Part shown: piece by piece, positions 7,806 to 16,106 of the stretch | How the letters are laid out: every line of letters starts with the position of its first letter | How positions within the stretch are numbered: the first letter of the stretch is position 1 | DNA from: Pseudoduganella rivuli | Lineage (GTDB): Bacteria; Pseudomonadota; Gammaproteobacteria; Burkholderiales; Burkholderiaceae_D | Length of the DNA: 64,000 nt | Direction: 5' to 3' | Assembly: GCF_009674485.1 (NCBI RefSeq) | Contig: NZ_WKJJ01000011.1 | Coordinates: 186,001 to 250,000 of the forward strand | The notes under the pieces: model-generated | Database searches by the model: none | What the model was told of the DNA's origin: nothing | Seen by the model: the letters and a program-made list of their open reading frames with translations, nothing else | Made by a program: the position numbers and the translations under genes

Positions 7806-9764
7806 GTGTTCTTCACCCGACGTTCCATCCTCAAAGCCGTCCTCGCGGCGCTGCCGGCGCATTGCGCCGCCCGCGACCTCGGCCAACTTGCGTCTCCCGC
7901 GCAGGGTACCGTTCCCGTTGACGGGGCTCGTGCCTTTCTGGCAGATCAAGTGCGCTTGCTGCCGGGTAGTCCCTTTTACGTACGGCAGGAGCTGCATCGC
8001 AACGGGGTGCTCGCCTCTTATGATCCCGACAAGCTGCTTTATCCCTACCGCGCTTTGGCCAAACTTCCCCAGAAAGAAGGCGTCGAGAGCGGTTACGACG
8101 GCTGGGATAATGGATTTCTCCGTGGGCACATGGCAGGGCACTATCTGTCCGCCGCCGCGCGCATGGCGGTGGCGACGGACAGCCGCCTGTTTCGCGACCG
8201 GGTCAACTACCTCGTGGGCGAACTTGCCGCATGCCAGCGGAGCCTGAACCTGGATGGTTATCTGGCCGCTTTTTCCACGGCCGCCTTTGACCAGCTTGAA
8301 GGCAAGCCGGGCGCCGATGCCGGCGGCATCGGCGCGCCTTATTACACGATCCAGAAAATCATGTCGGGCCTCCTCGATGCCCATGCCTACGTCGGCAACA
8401 AGCAGGCGCTCGTTGTGGTCACCAGAATGGCCGACTACTTTGGAAAACGGCTTGCGGCGCTAGATGCCGCGCAGATTGACAGGATGTTCCGCACGGACGG
8501 CAACCGCAATCCACCAAACGAATTTGGTGCGATGAGTGACGTCCTCACTGAACTGTTCAAAATCGGCAAAGATCCCCGGCACCTGGCAGCCGCCCGTCTG
8601 TTCAATCGCGCATGGTTCGTCGGCCCCCTGGCCGAGGGCGAGGATCGGCTGGGCAGCCTGCACGCCAATACGCACATCGCGCAAGCCGTGGGCCTGGCGA
8701 ACTACGCGAACGCCCATGGCAACCCCGAGGCACTGAAAGCGTCCGAGAATTTCTGGCGGCTGGTTGTTCACAGGCATTCGTTCGCCAACGGAGGCAATTC
8801 ATTTAACGAATGGTTCGACCAGCCCGGCACAGAGGCCGGCCCGTCCATCGATGATCGGAAGGTATTGCCGCCCACCACCGGCGAAACGTGCAACACCCAC
8901 AACATGCTCAAGCTGACCGCCAGGCTGTTCGAGCGCAACCGCCGCGCCGAGCTGGCTGATTATTACGAGCGTGCGTTGTACAACCATGTGCTGGCGTCGG
9001 TGGCGCCCGATTCGGGCGCCGTGACTTACTTCACGCCCCTCCACGGCGACTTTCGCACCTATCTTAACGGCAGCTTTTGCTGTTCGGGCAGCGGGATTGA
9101 AAACACCGCTCGCTACAACGAAGGCATTTACTTTCACAAGGATGCGTCGCTGTGGGTGAACCTGTACATCCCCTCCGAACTCAGTTGGCGGGAAGCCGGG
9201 ATGTTGCTGCGACAGCAAGGCGATATCACGCGGGGTGACGCGGTGCGCTTGTCGGTGGTCAAAGCTGGCGCCAGCGCCGTCACGCTGAATTTGCGCATCC
9301 CCGCGTGGGTCGCCAAACCGGTGACCGTCAGGATCAACGACAAGCCGCAAGGCGTGGACGCGAAGCCTGCAAGCTATCTCTCGTTCAGGCGGCAATGGAA
9401 AGCCGGTGACGTCATCGAGCTGACACTTCCGGCGGGGCTGCGGCTGGAGCAAGCCAGGGACGTCTCGTCGATGGTCGCCATATTCCATGGTCCAGTCTTG
9501 CTGGCCGGAGAACTTGGCAAGGACAATATGCCAGCCAGCGACGTGGGCGACAAGGATGCCTTCCTGAAGGTCGCGGCGGCGCCCGTTCCAGATATCGTCA
9601 GCGCGTCCGGCAATCCCGCCGATTGGCTGGCGCCACTGCCCGGCGATCCGTCGGCGTTCAGGATCAAAGACGCCGGTCCGGCAAACGGCATTGTCGTTCG
9701 GCCGTTATTTGACCTTCATCACCAACGCTATTCGGTTTATTGGCGCCTTCGCAAAGACACATAG
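7806..9764 (+). CDS. GH127-type glycoside hydrolase (beta-L-arabinofuranosidase family, DUF1680)
   Basis: 652 residues from a GTG start preceded by GAAAGG at 7 bases; the N-terminus FFTRRSILKAVLAAL looks like a twin-arginine-type export signal. The (alpha/alpha)6-barrel family hydrolyses beta-L-arabinofuranosyl residues. The zinc-cysteine active site is intact: Glu360 and Cys362 in GETCNTHNM, and adjacent Cys425-Cys426 in SFCCSGSG, matching the Glu-x-Cys plus Cys-Cys set of the founding GH127 enzyme HypBA1. It is followed after about 70 bases by a hairpin terminator. Unlike the other hydrolase genes nearby, it lacks an evident TGTTATCGATAACA site. GH146 is a close alternative. Confidence 0.9.
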   Translation: MFFTRRSILKAVLAALPAHCAARDLGQLASPAQGTVPVDGARAFLADQVRLLPGSPFYVRQELHRNGVLASYDPDKLLYPYRALAKLPQKEGVESGYDGWDNGFLRGHMAGHYLSAAARMAVATDSRLFRDRVNYLVGELAACQRSLNLDGYLAAFSTAAFDQLEGKPGADAGGIGAPYYTIQKIMSGLLDAHAYVGNKQALVVVTRMADYFGKRLAALDAAQIDRMFRTDGNRNPPNEFGAMSDVLTELFKIGKDPRHLAAARLFNRAWFVGPLAEGEDRLGSLHANTHIAQAVGLANYANAHGNPEALKASENFWRLVVHRHSFANGGNSFNEWFDQPGTEAGPSIDDRKVLPPTTGETCNTHNMLKLTARLFERNRRAELADYYERALYNHVLASVAPDSGAVTYFTPLHGDFRTYLNGSFCCSGSGIENTARYNEGIYFHKDASLWVNLYIPSELSWREAGMLLRQQGDITRGDAVRLSVVKAGASAVTLNLRIPAWVAKPVTVRINDKPQGVDAKPASYLSFRRQWKAGDVIELTLPAGLRLEQARDVSSMVAIFHGPVLLAGELGKDNMPASDVGDKDAFLKVAAAPVPDIVSASGNPADWLAPLPGDPSAFRIKDAGPANGIVVRPLFDLHHQRYSVYWRLRKDT

Positions 9765-9835
9765 CGAGCTCTCCAAACTGGTGGAGCAACCGGCGGTGCG
9801 GGAGGCAATCAGGAGCAAATTACACCAGATACGAA

Positions 9836-9866
9836 AAAGCCGGCTTCGCAATGAGCCGGCTTTCTT
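9836..9866. terminator. Bidirectional intrinsic terminator between GH127 and tRNA-Val
   Basis: A 10-bp perfect stem AAAGCCGGCT / AGCCGGCTTT with an 8-base loop, followed by CTT on the plus strand and preceded by a run of A (T on the minus strand). It can end the GH127 transcript (plus) and the tRNA transcript (minus). Confidence 0.85.
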
Positions 9867-9894
9867 GTAACTTCTTGATTTAACAGTTGAATTC

Positions 9895-9969
9895 TGGTGG
9901 GAAGCACAAGTTTCGAACTTGTGACCCCTGCAGTGTGAATGCAGTGCTCTACCCCTGAGCTAGCCTCCC
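9895..9969 (-). tRNA. tRNA-Val, anticodon CAC
   Basis: A complete cloverleaf can be drawn on the minus strand: acceptor GGGAGGC / GCTTCCC, D-arm GCTC-AGGGGTA-GAGC, anticodon arm CTGCA-TTCACAC-TGCAG with anticodon CAC, T-arm ACAAG-TTCGAAA-CTTGT, discriminator A and an encoded 3' CCA. It is 72 nt plus CCA. It reads GTG codons and stands alone between two hydrolase genes. Confidence 0.97.
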
Positions 9970-9982
9970 GTTGAGTGCAAGC

Positions 9983-10010
9983 ATTATAGCGTATGGTTTT
10001 CGTTTGTAAA
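9983..10010 (-). promoter_or_regulatory. Sigma-70 promoter of tRNA-Val
   Basis: On the minus strand TTTACA, a 16-base spacer and a perfect TATAAT lie 14 bases upstream of the tRNA 5' end, the spacing expected for a strong stable-RNA promoter. Confidence 0.8.
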
Positions 10011-10064
10011 AGGGTGAAAGCGGTTTTTTAAGACCCGCAGACGGACGAGCGGCCGAATTGAGCA

Positions 10065-10114
10065 TGTTATCGATCACAAATTTGCTTGCACCCAGCCCGG
10101 CATGTCCGTAATAT
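10065..10114 (+). promoter_or_regulatory. LacI-type operator and promoter of the first GH29 gene
   Basis: TGTTATCGATCACA (10065-10078) differs by one base from the palindrome TGTTATCGATAACA seen before neighbouring hydrolase genes. Directly downstream, TTGCAC (10086), a 17-base spacer and TAATAT (10109) form a plausible promoter. The central CG and 14-bp symmetry are typical of LacI/GalR-family operators; the regulator is not in this window. Confidence 0.65.
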
Positions 10115-10194
10115 ATATAAAACTATCAGAGACACATATTGACGTGGCGACGCCTTCGCGCATGCCGTCGTCAATTACTAACAAAGGAAACAAG

Positions 10195-11634
10195 ATGTCC
10201 AAACCTATTGGCCGGCGTGAATTCGGCCTGGCTGCGGCCTGTTCGATGCTGACCCTGTCGCTGGGCAGTGGCCTGGCCGGAGCCGCAACCGCGGCCGCGC
10301 CTGCCCGGCGCCGGCTGGCCCGGCCAACGGCGCAGCAACTGGCATTCGAAGAACTGGAACTGGGCGCCTTCATCCACTACAGCATCGACACCTACGGCAG
10401 CCAGTCCGCCAGCTTGCCGGCTAGCGCCTTCAATCCGTCGCACCTCGACACGGAACAATGGGTGCTGGCAGCCAAGGGCATGGGGGCGCGTTACGTGGTG
10501 CTGACGGCGCGCCACGAACAGGGATTTTGCCTGTGGCCCACCGCAACCACCCGCTACAGCATCCAGCACAGCCCGTACCGGGATGGCAAGGGCGACATCG
10601 TCCGCGAATTCGTCGATGCGTGCCGCAAGCACGGCGTCAAACCCGGCTTGTACACGCCACCCTGGATCGACGACCATTTCGACCAGCACGCGCTGGGCAT
10701 GCAAGCCGGCAAAGGCAATGCCAATATCGACAAATACGACGACCCCGCCCTCTTCGCCCGGGTGCGCGCCAAGGAATTGCAGCAACAGCAGGAATTACTG
10801 ACACGCTATGGCCCGCTGGCCTTTTACTGGGATGACCACTTCGGCCGCTCGGACTCGCTGAGCCCGGTCCCCAAGGGCGGCAAACTGCGTGAACTGTATG
10901 CCGTGCTGGCCCGGCAGGCGCACCGGCTCCAGCCGGACATGCTGTATTTCGGTCCGGACGTCGAGCACGTCGGCAATGAAGCCGGCCACTCCTGCTACCC
11001 GATGTGGAACGCCGTGGACACCGTCGACGGCACCCGGGACAGTTGCGCGGCGACCTACAAATGGGGGGGCGACAACACGGGCGACCCGCACGGCAGGTTC
11101 TACCGGCCGCGCCTGGGTCCGACCACCGACGCGCTGTCCAGCGGCGGCTGGATGTGGGCCGGGCCGCGCACCGTGCAGCCGCTGGAGGAGCGCATGCGCG
11201 CCTACTACCAGCTGGTCGGCCGCGGGGCCGGCGCCATCATCAACCTGACACCCGATACCTCGGGCCGCATTCCGGACAACCTGGTGGCCGCCGCCAGGGA
11301 AATGGGCGACGAAGTCAGCCGCCGGTTTGCCACCCCGCTGGCGCAGGCCAGCGGCGGCGATGGCATGGCCACATTGCAATTGCCCGCACCGCGCCGGATC
11401 GATCACCTGATCACGATGGAAAACCAGGCGCTGGGCCAGCGCATTGCCGGTTACCGGATAGAAGCGCAGGTCGGCGGGCAATGGCAAACCGTGGCGGAAG
11501 GCCACACGGTTGGCCACAAGCGGATCGACCGCATTGCGCCCGTCATGGCGACGGCCGTGCGTTTCGTGTGCACCAGGTCGGTCGAGGGTCGCGCCGCCAT
11601 CCGCAGCTTCGCCGCGTACGATACCAGCGCCTGA
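10195..11634 (+). CDS. Alpha-L-fucosidase, GH29
   Basis: 479 residues, from an ATG with AAAGGA 7 bases upstream. The N-terminus MSKPIGRREFGLAAACSM is a twin-arginine signal, with AGA/ATA cleavage candidates near residue 32, so the enzyme is exported folded to the periplasm. The GH29 barrel is shown by LGAFIHYSIDTYGSQ, RYVVLTARHEQGFCLWPT, GLYTPPWIDDHF and the nucleophile strand FYWDDHFG (Asp213 or Asp214). The C-terminal ~110 residues look like a beta-sandwich. A LacI-type operator and promoter precede it. It removes terminal alpha-L-fucose; linkage preference is not readable. Confidence 0.9.
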   Translation: MSKPIGRREFGLAAACSMLTLSLGSGLAGAATAAAPARRRLARPTAQQLAFEELELGAFIHYSIDTYGSQSASLPASAFNPSHLDTEQWVLAAKGMGARYVVLTARHEQGFCLWPTATTRYSIQHSPYRDGKGDIVREFVDACRKHGVKPGLYTPPWIDDHFDQHALGMQAGKGNANIDKYDDPALFARVRAKELQQQQELLTRYGPLAFYWDDHFGRSDSLSPVPKGGKLRELYAVLARQAHRLQPDMLYFGPDVEHVGNEAGHSCYPMWNAVDTVDGTRDSCAATYKWGGDNTGDPHGRFYRPRLGPTTDALSSGGWMWAGPRTVQPLEERMRAYYQLVGRGAGAIINLTPDTSGRIPDNLVAAAREMGDEVSRRFATPLAQASGGDGMATLQLPAPRRIDHLITMENQALGQRIAGYRIEAQVGGQWQTVAEGHTVGHKRIDRIAPVMATAVRFVCTRSVEGRAAIRSFAAYDTSA

Positions 11635-11660
11635 CGCCAGGGAAGCCGGGCATGGTAATA

Positions 11661-11674
11661 TGTTATCGATAACC
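11661..11674 (+). promoter_or_regulatory. LacI-type operator before the GH43 gene
   Basis: TGTTATCGATAACC, 13 of 14 bases symmetric, 30 bases upstream of the GH43 start codon and abutting a TAATAT -10-like hexamer at 11656. Binding here would cover the core promoter. Confidence 0.7.
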
Positions 11675-11704
11675 AATTCACCGCCCTTCACTGGAACGAC
11701 TCCC

Positions 11705-12712
11705 ATGATCAAAGCAGCGCTCGCCATCCTTTTCCTTTGCTGCCCGGCCGCCCATGCCGCGCCGGACGCGCCCAAGCCCATCCTCGACGGCTACACGGCC
11801 GATCCCGCGATCCGCGTGTTTGGCGACCGGTATTACATTTATCCCACGTCCGACAAGCCGAACTGGCAAACCACCGATTTTTCCGTGTGGTCGTCCAGCA
11901 ACCTGGTCGAGTGGAAAAAAGAAGGCATGGTGCTCGATGTCACCAGGGACCTCAAATGGGCCAACATCGAAGCGTGGGCGCCGGACATCGTCGAACGCAA
12001 CGGCACCTACTACTTCTACTTCTGCGCCCAGGGCAAGATCGGGGTCGCCACCGGCAAATCGCCCACCGGACCGTTCAAGGACGCGCTGGGTACCCCGCTG
12101 CTGGTGAAGAAAGGCGGTATCACCACCAACACCATCGACCCTTATCCGTTCGTGGACGATGACGGCCAGGCCTATCTGTATTTCGGCAATGGCGATGGCC
12201 ATGCCAATGTTTTCAAACTCAAGCCGGACATGGTCACGCTCGATGGCGAAGCGAAGGAAATTCCGATGAAGGAATTCCGCGAAGGCGTCGTGGTATTCAA
12301 ACGCAAGGGCAAGTATTACTTCATGTGGTCGATCGACGATGCGCGCAGCCCCAACTACCGTGTCGGCTGGGGCACGGCGGATTCACCGCTCGGCCCCGTC
12401 AAGCCGGCCGCGCACGATTTCATCGCGCTGCAAAAGAACGGCCCCGCCGTCGGCACCGCGCACCACAGCGTGGTCAATGTGCCGGGCACCGACCGCTGGT
12501 ATGTCGCCTATCACCGCCACGCGATCCCCGACGGCAACGGCTACCAGCGCGAAACCGCGCTGGTGCGGATGGAATTCACCGCTGACGGCGCCATCAAGCC
12601 GATGGACCCGATGACGGCGCCGTTCAGGCCGGGCGACGTCGGCGAACCGCTCGTCAACGGCAAGGGCTTGCCCGATGCCGGCGCCAGGGCGGCGCCGGCA
12701 AAAGCACTGTGA
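11705..12712 (+). CDS. Glycoside hydrolase family 43, exported
   Basis: 335 residues. The start was chosen at MIKAALAILFLCC, which begins a clean Sec signal peptide with cleavage after AHA. The five-bladed GH43 propeller carries the three expected acids: base Asp33 (TADPAIRV), pKa modulator Asp145 (TIDPYPF) and proton donor Glu193 (FREGVVV). GH43 enzymes include arabinofuranosidases and xylosidases acting with inversion. The reading frame extends upstream into the GH29 tail, but the operator lies there and no ribosome site supports it. It is followed 128 bases later by a second GH29 gene and probably co-transcribed. Confidence 0.9.
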   Translation: MIKAALAILFLCCPAAHAAPDAPKPILDGYTADPAIRVFGDRYYIYPTSDKPNWQTTDFSVWSSSNLVEWKKEGMVLDVTRDLKWANIEAWAPDIVERNGTYYFYFCAQGKIGVATGKSPTGPFKDALGTPLLVKKGGITTNTIDPYPFVDDDGQAYLYFGNGDGHANVFKLKPDMVTLDGEAKEIPMKEFREGVVVFKRKGKYYFMWSIDDARSPNYRVGWGTADSPLGPVKPAAHDFIALQKNGPAVGTAHHSVVNVPGTDRWYVAYHRHAIPDGNGYQRETALVRMEFTADGAIKPMDPMTAPFRPGDVGEPLVNGKGLPDAGARAAPAKAL

Positions 12713-12729
12713 CGCACAACGCACGCTAG

Positions 12730-12752
12730 GCACGCAACATACAATTGCGTGC
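12730..12752. terminator. Hairpin between GH43 and second GH29 gene
   Basis: Perfect 8-bp inverted repeat GCACGCAA-CATACAA-TTGCGTGC, 18 bases after the GH43 stop. No T-run follows on either strand, so it may protect the upstream mRNA end or give partial termination rather than act as a full intrinsic terminator. Confidence 0.4.
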
Positions 12753-12840
12753 AAGCCACGGACAAAGATGTTCTAAATATATGAGATACAATACAAATCC
12801 CGCTTCATCCACACCGCAACGCCGTGATAAAAACATCCCC

Positions 12841-14553
12841 ATGACCTTACGATCCCTCGCCTTCTACGGCATGCTCGCCGCCGGCATGGCCGCGCACGCC
12901 GAGCCGCCGCCGCGCCCGCCCATCGACAGCGTTCCCATGGCGCCCATCGACTCCGCGCCGGAAGTCAAACTCGACCTGCCGGTCACTGCCGGCCCCTTCG
13001 CGCCGACCTGGGAATCGATCGAGCGCAATTACCCTGGCACGCCAGCGTGGCTGCGCGACGCGAAATTCGGCATCTGGGTGCATTTCGGCCCACAGGCGGC
13101 AGGCATGAGCGGCGACTGGTATGCGCGCAAGATGTATGTCCCCGGCACCACCGCCTACAACAACCATCTCAGGACATACGGGCATCCGTCGGTGGCCGGC
13201 TACAAGGAAGTGCTGCGCGACTGGAATCCGGTCAAGCTTGATCCGGCCAGGCTGACGGACATATACAAGGATGCCGGCGCGCGCTTCCTGATCGTCCAGG
13301 GCGTGCACCACGATAATTTCGACCTGTGGAATTCGCGCTACCAGCCGTGGAACTCAACCCGCATCGGCCCCAAGCGCGACCTGGTCGGCGAGTGGTCCAG
13401 GGCCGCCAGGGCGGCCGGCATCCGGTATGGCGTGGCGTTTCACCACGAATATTCCTGGTGGTGGTGGCAAACCGCATTCGGCAGCGACACGCAGGGCGAC
13501 CGGGCCGGCGTACCGTATGACGGCAACCTCACGCTGGCCGACGGCAAGGGCAAATGGTGGGAAGGACTGGACCCGGCCTTGCTGTACAACGTCGACCTGC
13601 GCGAATACAAGGGCGTCACCGAGGCGGCCTACTCGCCGTGGAACCCGCCGCCGGCCGGCCTGTTCGGGCGCCATACCGCCTATGCCACGTGGTATGCCAC
13701 GCGGTGGGCGCAACGCATCATGGACGTGGTCGAACACTACGATCCGGACTTCATCTATACCGACGGCACCGGGCCCCAGCCGTTCAGCGGCAGCCACACC
13801 GGCACCGGCATCAGGGCCGATGCAACCCAGCGCGTGATCGCTGATTTCTATAACCAGACGCTGAAAAAACGCGGCAAAGTCGATACCTTCAGCATCATCA
13901 AGTTCCGGCCCGACACCAACGGCACCGTCAATACCGAAGAAGGCACCATCCCCGCCGGCATCAAGTCCGATCAGGCGTGGATCGCGGAAGTGCCGGTCGG
14001 CGACTGGTATTACGGGCCCGATTTCACCTACGACTCCGGTGCCGTGATCCATTACCTGCTCGAACAGGTGGCGCGCGACGGCAACGCCGCCATTTGCATC
14101 TCCCCCCTGCCGGATGGCTCGCTCGACGATGGCAGCGTCCGCATGCTGAAGGAAATCGGGGCGTGGATGCGGATCAACGGCCAGGGGATCTATGGCAGCA
14201 AGGCCTGGCGTGTGTTGGGCGAGGGCGAGAACGGCAAATTGCGCACCCTGCCCGGCGGCTCGATCGGCAAGCGGCAGGCCGAATTCCGGTTCGGCCCGGC
14301 CGATTTCCGCTTCACGGTCGGCAAGGATGGCGCGCTGTACGCGTTCAGCATGGCGGTCCCGGCGCCCGGCAGCGAGATCCGGATCGCATCACTGGGCGCC
14401 GCCGCCAACCTGCTCGGCAAGCCGGTCGGCGCGGTCTCGCTGCTGGGACACCAGGGCGCTCCCCTGCGCTGGAAACAGGAAGCCGACGCCCTCGTCATCA
14501 GCGCTCCCGCATCGATGCCGTTCGCCACGGCGGTCGCTTTCCGGATCGAGTGA
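12841..14553 (+). CDS. Alpha-L-fucosidase, GH29 (second copy, divergent)
   Basis: 570 residues from MTLRSLAFYGMLAAGMAAHAE, which forms a Sec signal peptide; an earlier in-frame ATG at 12781 would place 20 polar residues before it and neither start has a good ribosome site. GH29 markers: FGIWVHFGPQAAGMSGDWYARKMY, VQGVHHDNFDLWNS, GVAFHHEYSWW and the nucleophile strand DFIYTDG (Asp308). It shares little with the upstream fucosidase, so the two probably cleave different linkages or act on different oligosaccharide ends. No operator of its own was found; it is likely read from the GH43 promoter. Confidence 0.88.
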   Translation: MTLRSLAFYGMLAAGMAAHAEPPPRPPIDSVPMAPIDSAPEVKLDLPVTAGPFAPTWESIERNYPGTPAWLRDAKFGIWVHFGPQAAGMSGDWYARKMYVPGTTAYNNHLRTYGHPSVAGYKEVLRDWNPVKLDPARLTDIYKDAGARFLIVQGVHHDNFDLWNSRYQPWNSTRIGPKRDLVGEWSRAARAAGIRYGVAFHHEYSWWWWQTAFGSDTQGDRAGVPYDGNLTLADGKGKWWEGLDPALLYNVDLREYKGVTEAAYSPWNPPPAGLFGRHTAYATWYATRWAQRIMDVVEHYDPDFIYTDGTGPQPFSGSHTGTGIRADATQRVIADFYNQTLKKRGKVDTFSIIKFRPDTNGTVNTEEGTIPAGIKSDQAWIAEVPVGDWYYGPDFTYDSGAVIHYLLEQVARDGNAAICISPLPDGSLDDGSVRMLKEIGAWMRINGQGIYGSKAWRVLGEGENGKLRTLPGGSIGKRQAEFRFGPADFRFTVGKDGALYAFSMAVPAPGSEIRIASLGAAANLLGKPVGAVSLLGHQGAPLRWKQEADALVISAPASMPFATAVAFRIE

Positions 14554-14614
14554 GCGGCAGCGCCGGGCTGCCTGCGGTGACCCGCCCGTCCGCATAGCCG
14601 TTGCCGGCGCGCCT

Positions 14615-15919
14615 TCAGGCCACTTCGACCCGGTTTCTGCCGTTGGATTTCGCCGCGTATAACGCGCTGTCGGCGCGTGCGATGGCGGGCCCGATATCCT
14701 CCTCGGGCTCCAGCGCGGCCACGCCGAACGAACAGGTGACGTGCAGGCCATGGGGCCAGGCTTGCGCCGCCATCGCGGCGCGCAGCTTTTCCGCCATCAA
14801 GGCGGCCTGGTCCCTGCTGGTGTCCGGGCATACCAGCAGGAATTCCTCGCCGCCCCAACGGACCAGCTTGTCGCTGGCGCGGACTTCGTGCCGGATGACC
14901 GCTGCAAAGCGCCGCAGCACGTCGTCGCCGGCATCGTGCCCGTGCCGGTCGTTGATTTGCTTGAAGTGGTCCAGGTCCATGAAGACCACCGCCATCGGCC
15001 CGTCGCCCTGCCCGGCCCCGTCCAGGCGCCGCATCAGCGCCTCCCTCAGGCCTTGGCGGTTCAACGCCCCGGTAAGCTGGTCGGTATAGGCCTGGCCGGC
15101 CAGTTCGCGCGCTTCCAGTTCCAGCGCCTGGTTGATGGCGGCCAGATGCTCCAGGTGCGCGTTCGTGGCCCGCAGTCTGGCCCGGGCATGGCGCAGGCTC
15201 AGTGACAGGCCGAGCAGGCCGCAGCCGATCCATGCGTATAACAGGTACATGAGCAATTGCGTGCGCGATATCCATTTCCCACGGAACTGGATCGACCTCA
15301 GCTTGATCACCACCAGGTCGGCGTTCACGGTACTGCCCGTAGAAAACTCCACCGCCGTCACGTTATCGATCCGGGTGTAGGTCTGTTCCAGCGGTATCTT
15401 GCGCTGATCGGTCCACCAGTCGGCGGTGCGCAAGAGATTCACCGGGATGGTGAAGGTGGACTGGGCCGGCAACTCAAATTCGATCTGGTTGAAACGCTGG
15501 GAATTCCAGTCGCCGACCGTGGATAAACCCGGTTCGAAATTCATCAGGTACAACCGGACCCTCTGGTGCGGCGGACCGGTATGGTCGAGGTCAAACGTGA
15601 TCGTGTCGAACTGGGAAAAATCGGTCCCCTTGGCGCCCTCGCCCGTCATGAATTGCAGCTTGCAAAATGGCCACGGATAAACCAGTCCCAGCTGGCAGCG
15701 CATGGTGAAGGCATCACTGCTGCGTTCAAGGGAAGAGACGGTATTGCCTTTCTCGTAATGGTCATCGGTCAGCTGGATGCCATGCGGCTGGCGCGGGGAC
15801 AACTCGATGACCCGGGTCATCCCGAAATGCTGCCAGACCAGCAATAGCGGCGTCAGCAACAGGAGCGATCCAACCAGGTAGTGGGCGATCGTCATCGTGC
15901 GGGATGATGGCAGGTTCAT
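14615..15919 (-). CDS. Membrane-bound diguanylate cyclase with periplasmic sensor
   Basis: About 434 residues, encoded against the fucosidase gene. Order: TM1 (HYLVGSLLLLTPLLLVW), a periplasmic beta-rich region of about 180 residues with a carbohydrate-binding-like look (TITFDLDHTG, TRIDNVTAVEF), TM2 (LLMYLLYAWIGCGLLGL), a short coiled coil, then GGDEF from AYTDQLTGALNRQG. The active-site loop is GGEEF and an inhibitory I-site RASD lies five residues before it, so an active, product-inhibited cyclase is expected. The start is uncertain: MNLPSSRTM (15919) or the following MTIAHYL, neither with a clear ribosome site. It sits inside the hydrolase island and may couple a sugar-related signal to c-di-GMP. 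Confidence 0.85.
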   Translation of the reverse strand: MNLPSSRTMTIAHYLVGSLLLLTPLLLVWQHFGMTRVIELSPRQPHGIQLTDDHYEKGNTVSSLERSSDAFTMRCQLGLVYPWPFCKLQFMTGEGAKGTDFSQFDTITFDLDHTGPPHQRVRLYLMNFEPGLSTVGDWNSQRFNQIEFELPAQSTFTIPVNLLRTADWWTDQRKIPLEQTYTRIDNVTAVEFSTGSTVNADLVVIKLRSIQFRGKWISRTQLLMYLLYAWIGCGLLGLSLSLRHARARLRATNAHLEHLAAINQALELEARELAGQAYTDQLTGALNRQGLREALMRRLDGAGQGDGPMAVVFMDLDHFKQINDRHGHDAGDDVLRRFAAVIRHEVRASDKLVRWGGEEFLLVCPDTSRDQAALMAEKLRAAMAAQAWPHGLHVTCSFGVAALEPEEDIGPAIARADSALYAAKSNGRNRVEVA

Positions 15920-16106
15920 ACGCAGGCCGATGGTGGTGGGACCACGGACGATGATACTGAGAATCGCCAGCCACGTGCGAAAATTTCCGCACCGCAATTG
16001 CGAGAAAGCCACGCGGCGTGTGCCAGGGCAGGCGCCGGGGTCGGCAACGTTGTGGAAGCCGGGCCAGGCCAGGTCGTACAGGTCAGCGTTGTGCGCAGCC
16101 AGTGAT

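Noticed and set aside
14556-14572. GGCAGC-GCCGG-GCTGCC after the second GH29 gene as a terminator
   Set aside because: Short 6-bp stem with no T-run on either strand in very GC-rich DNA; not distinguishable from background.
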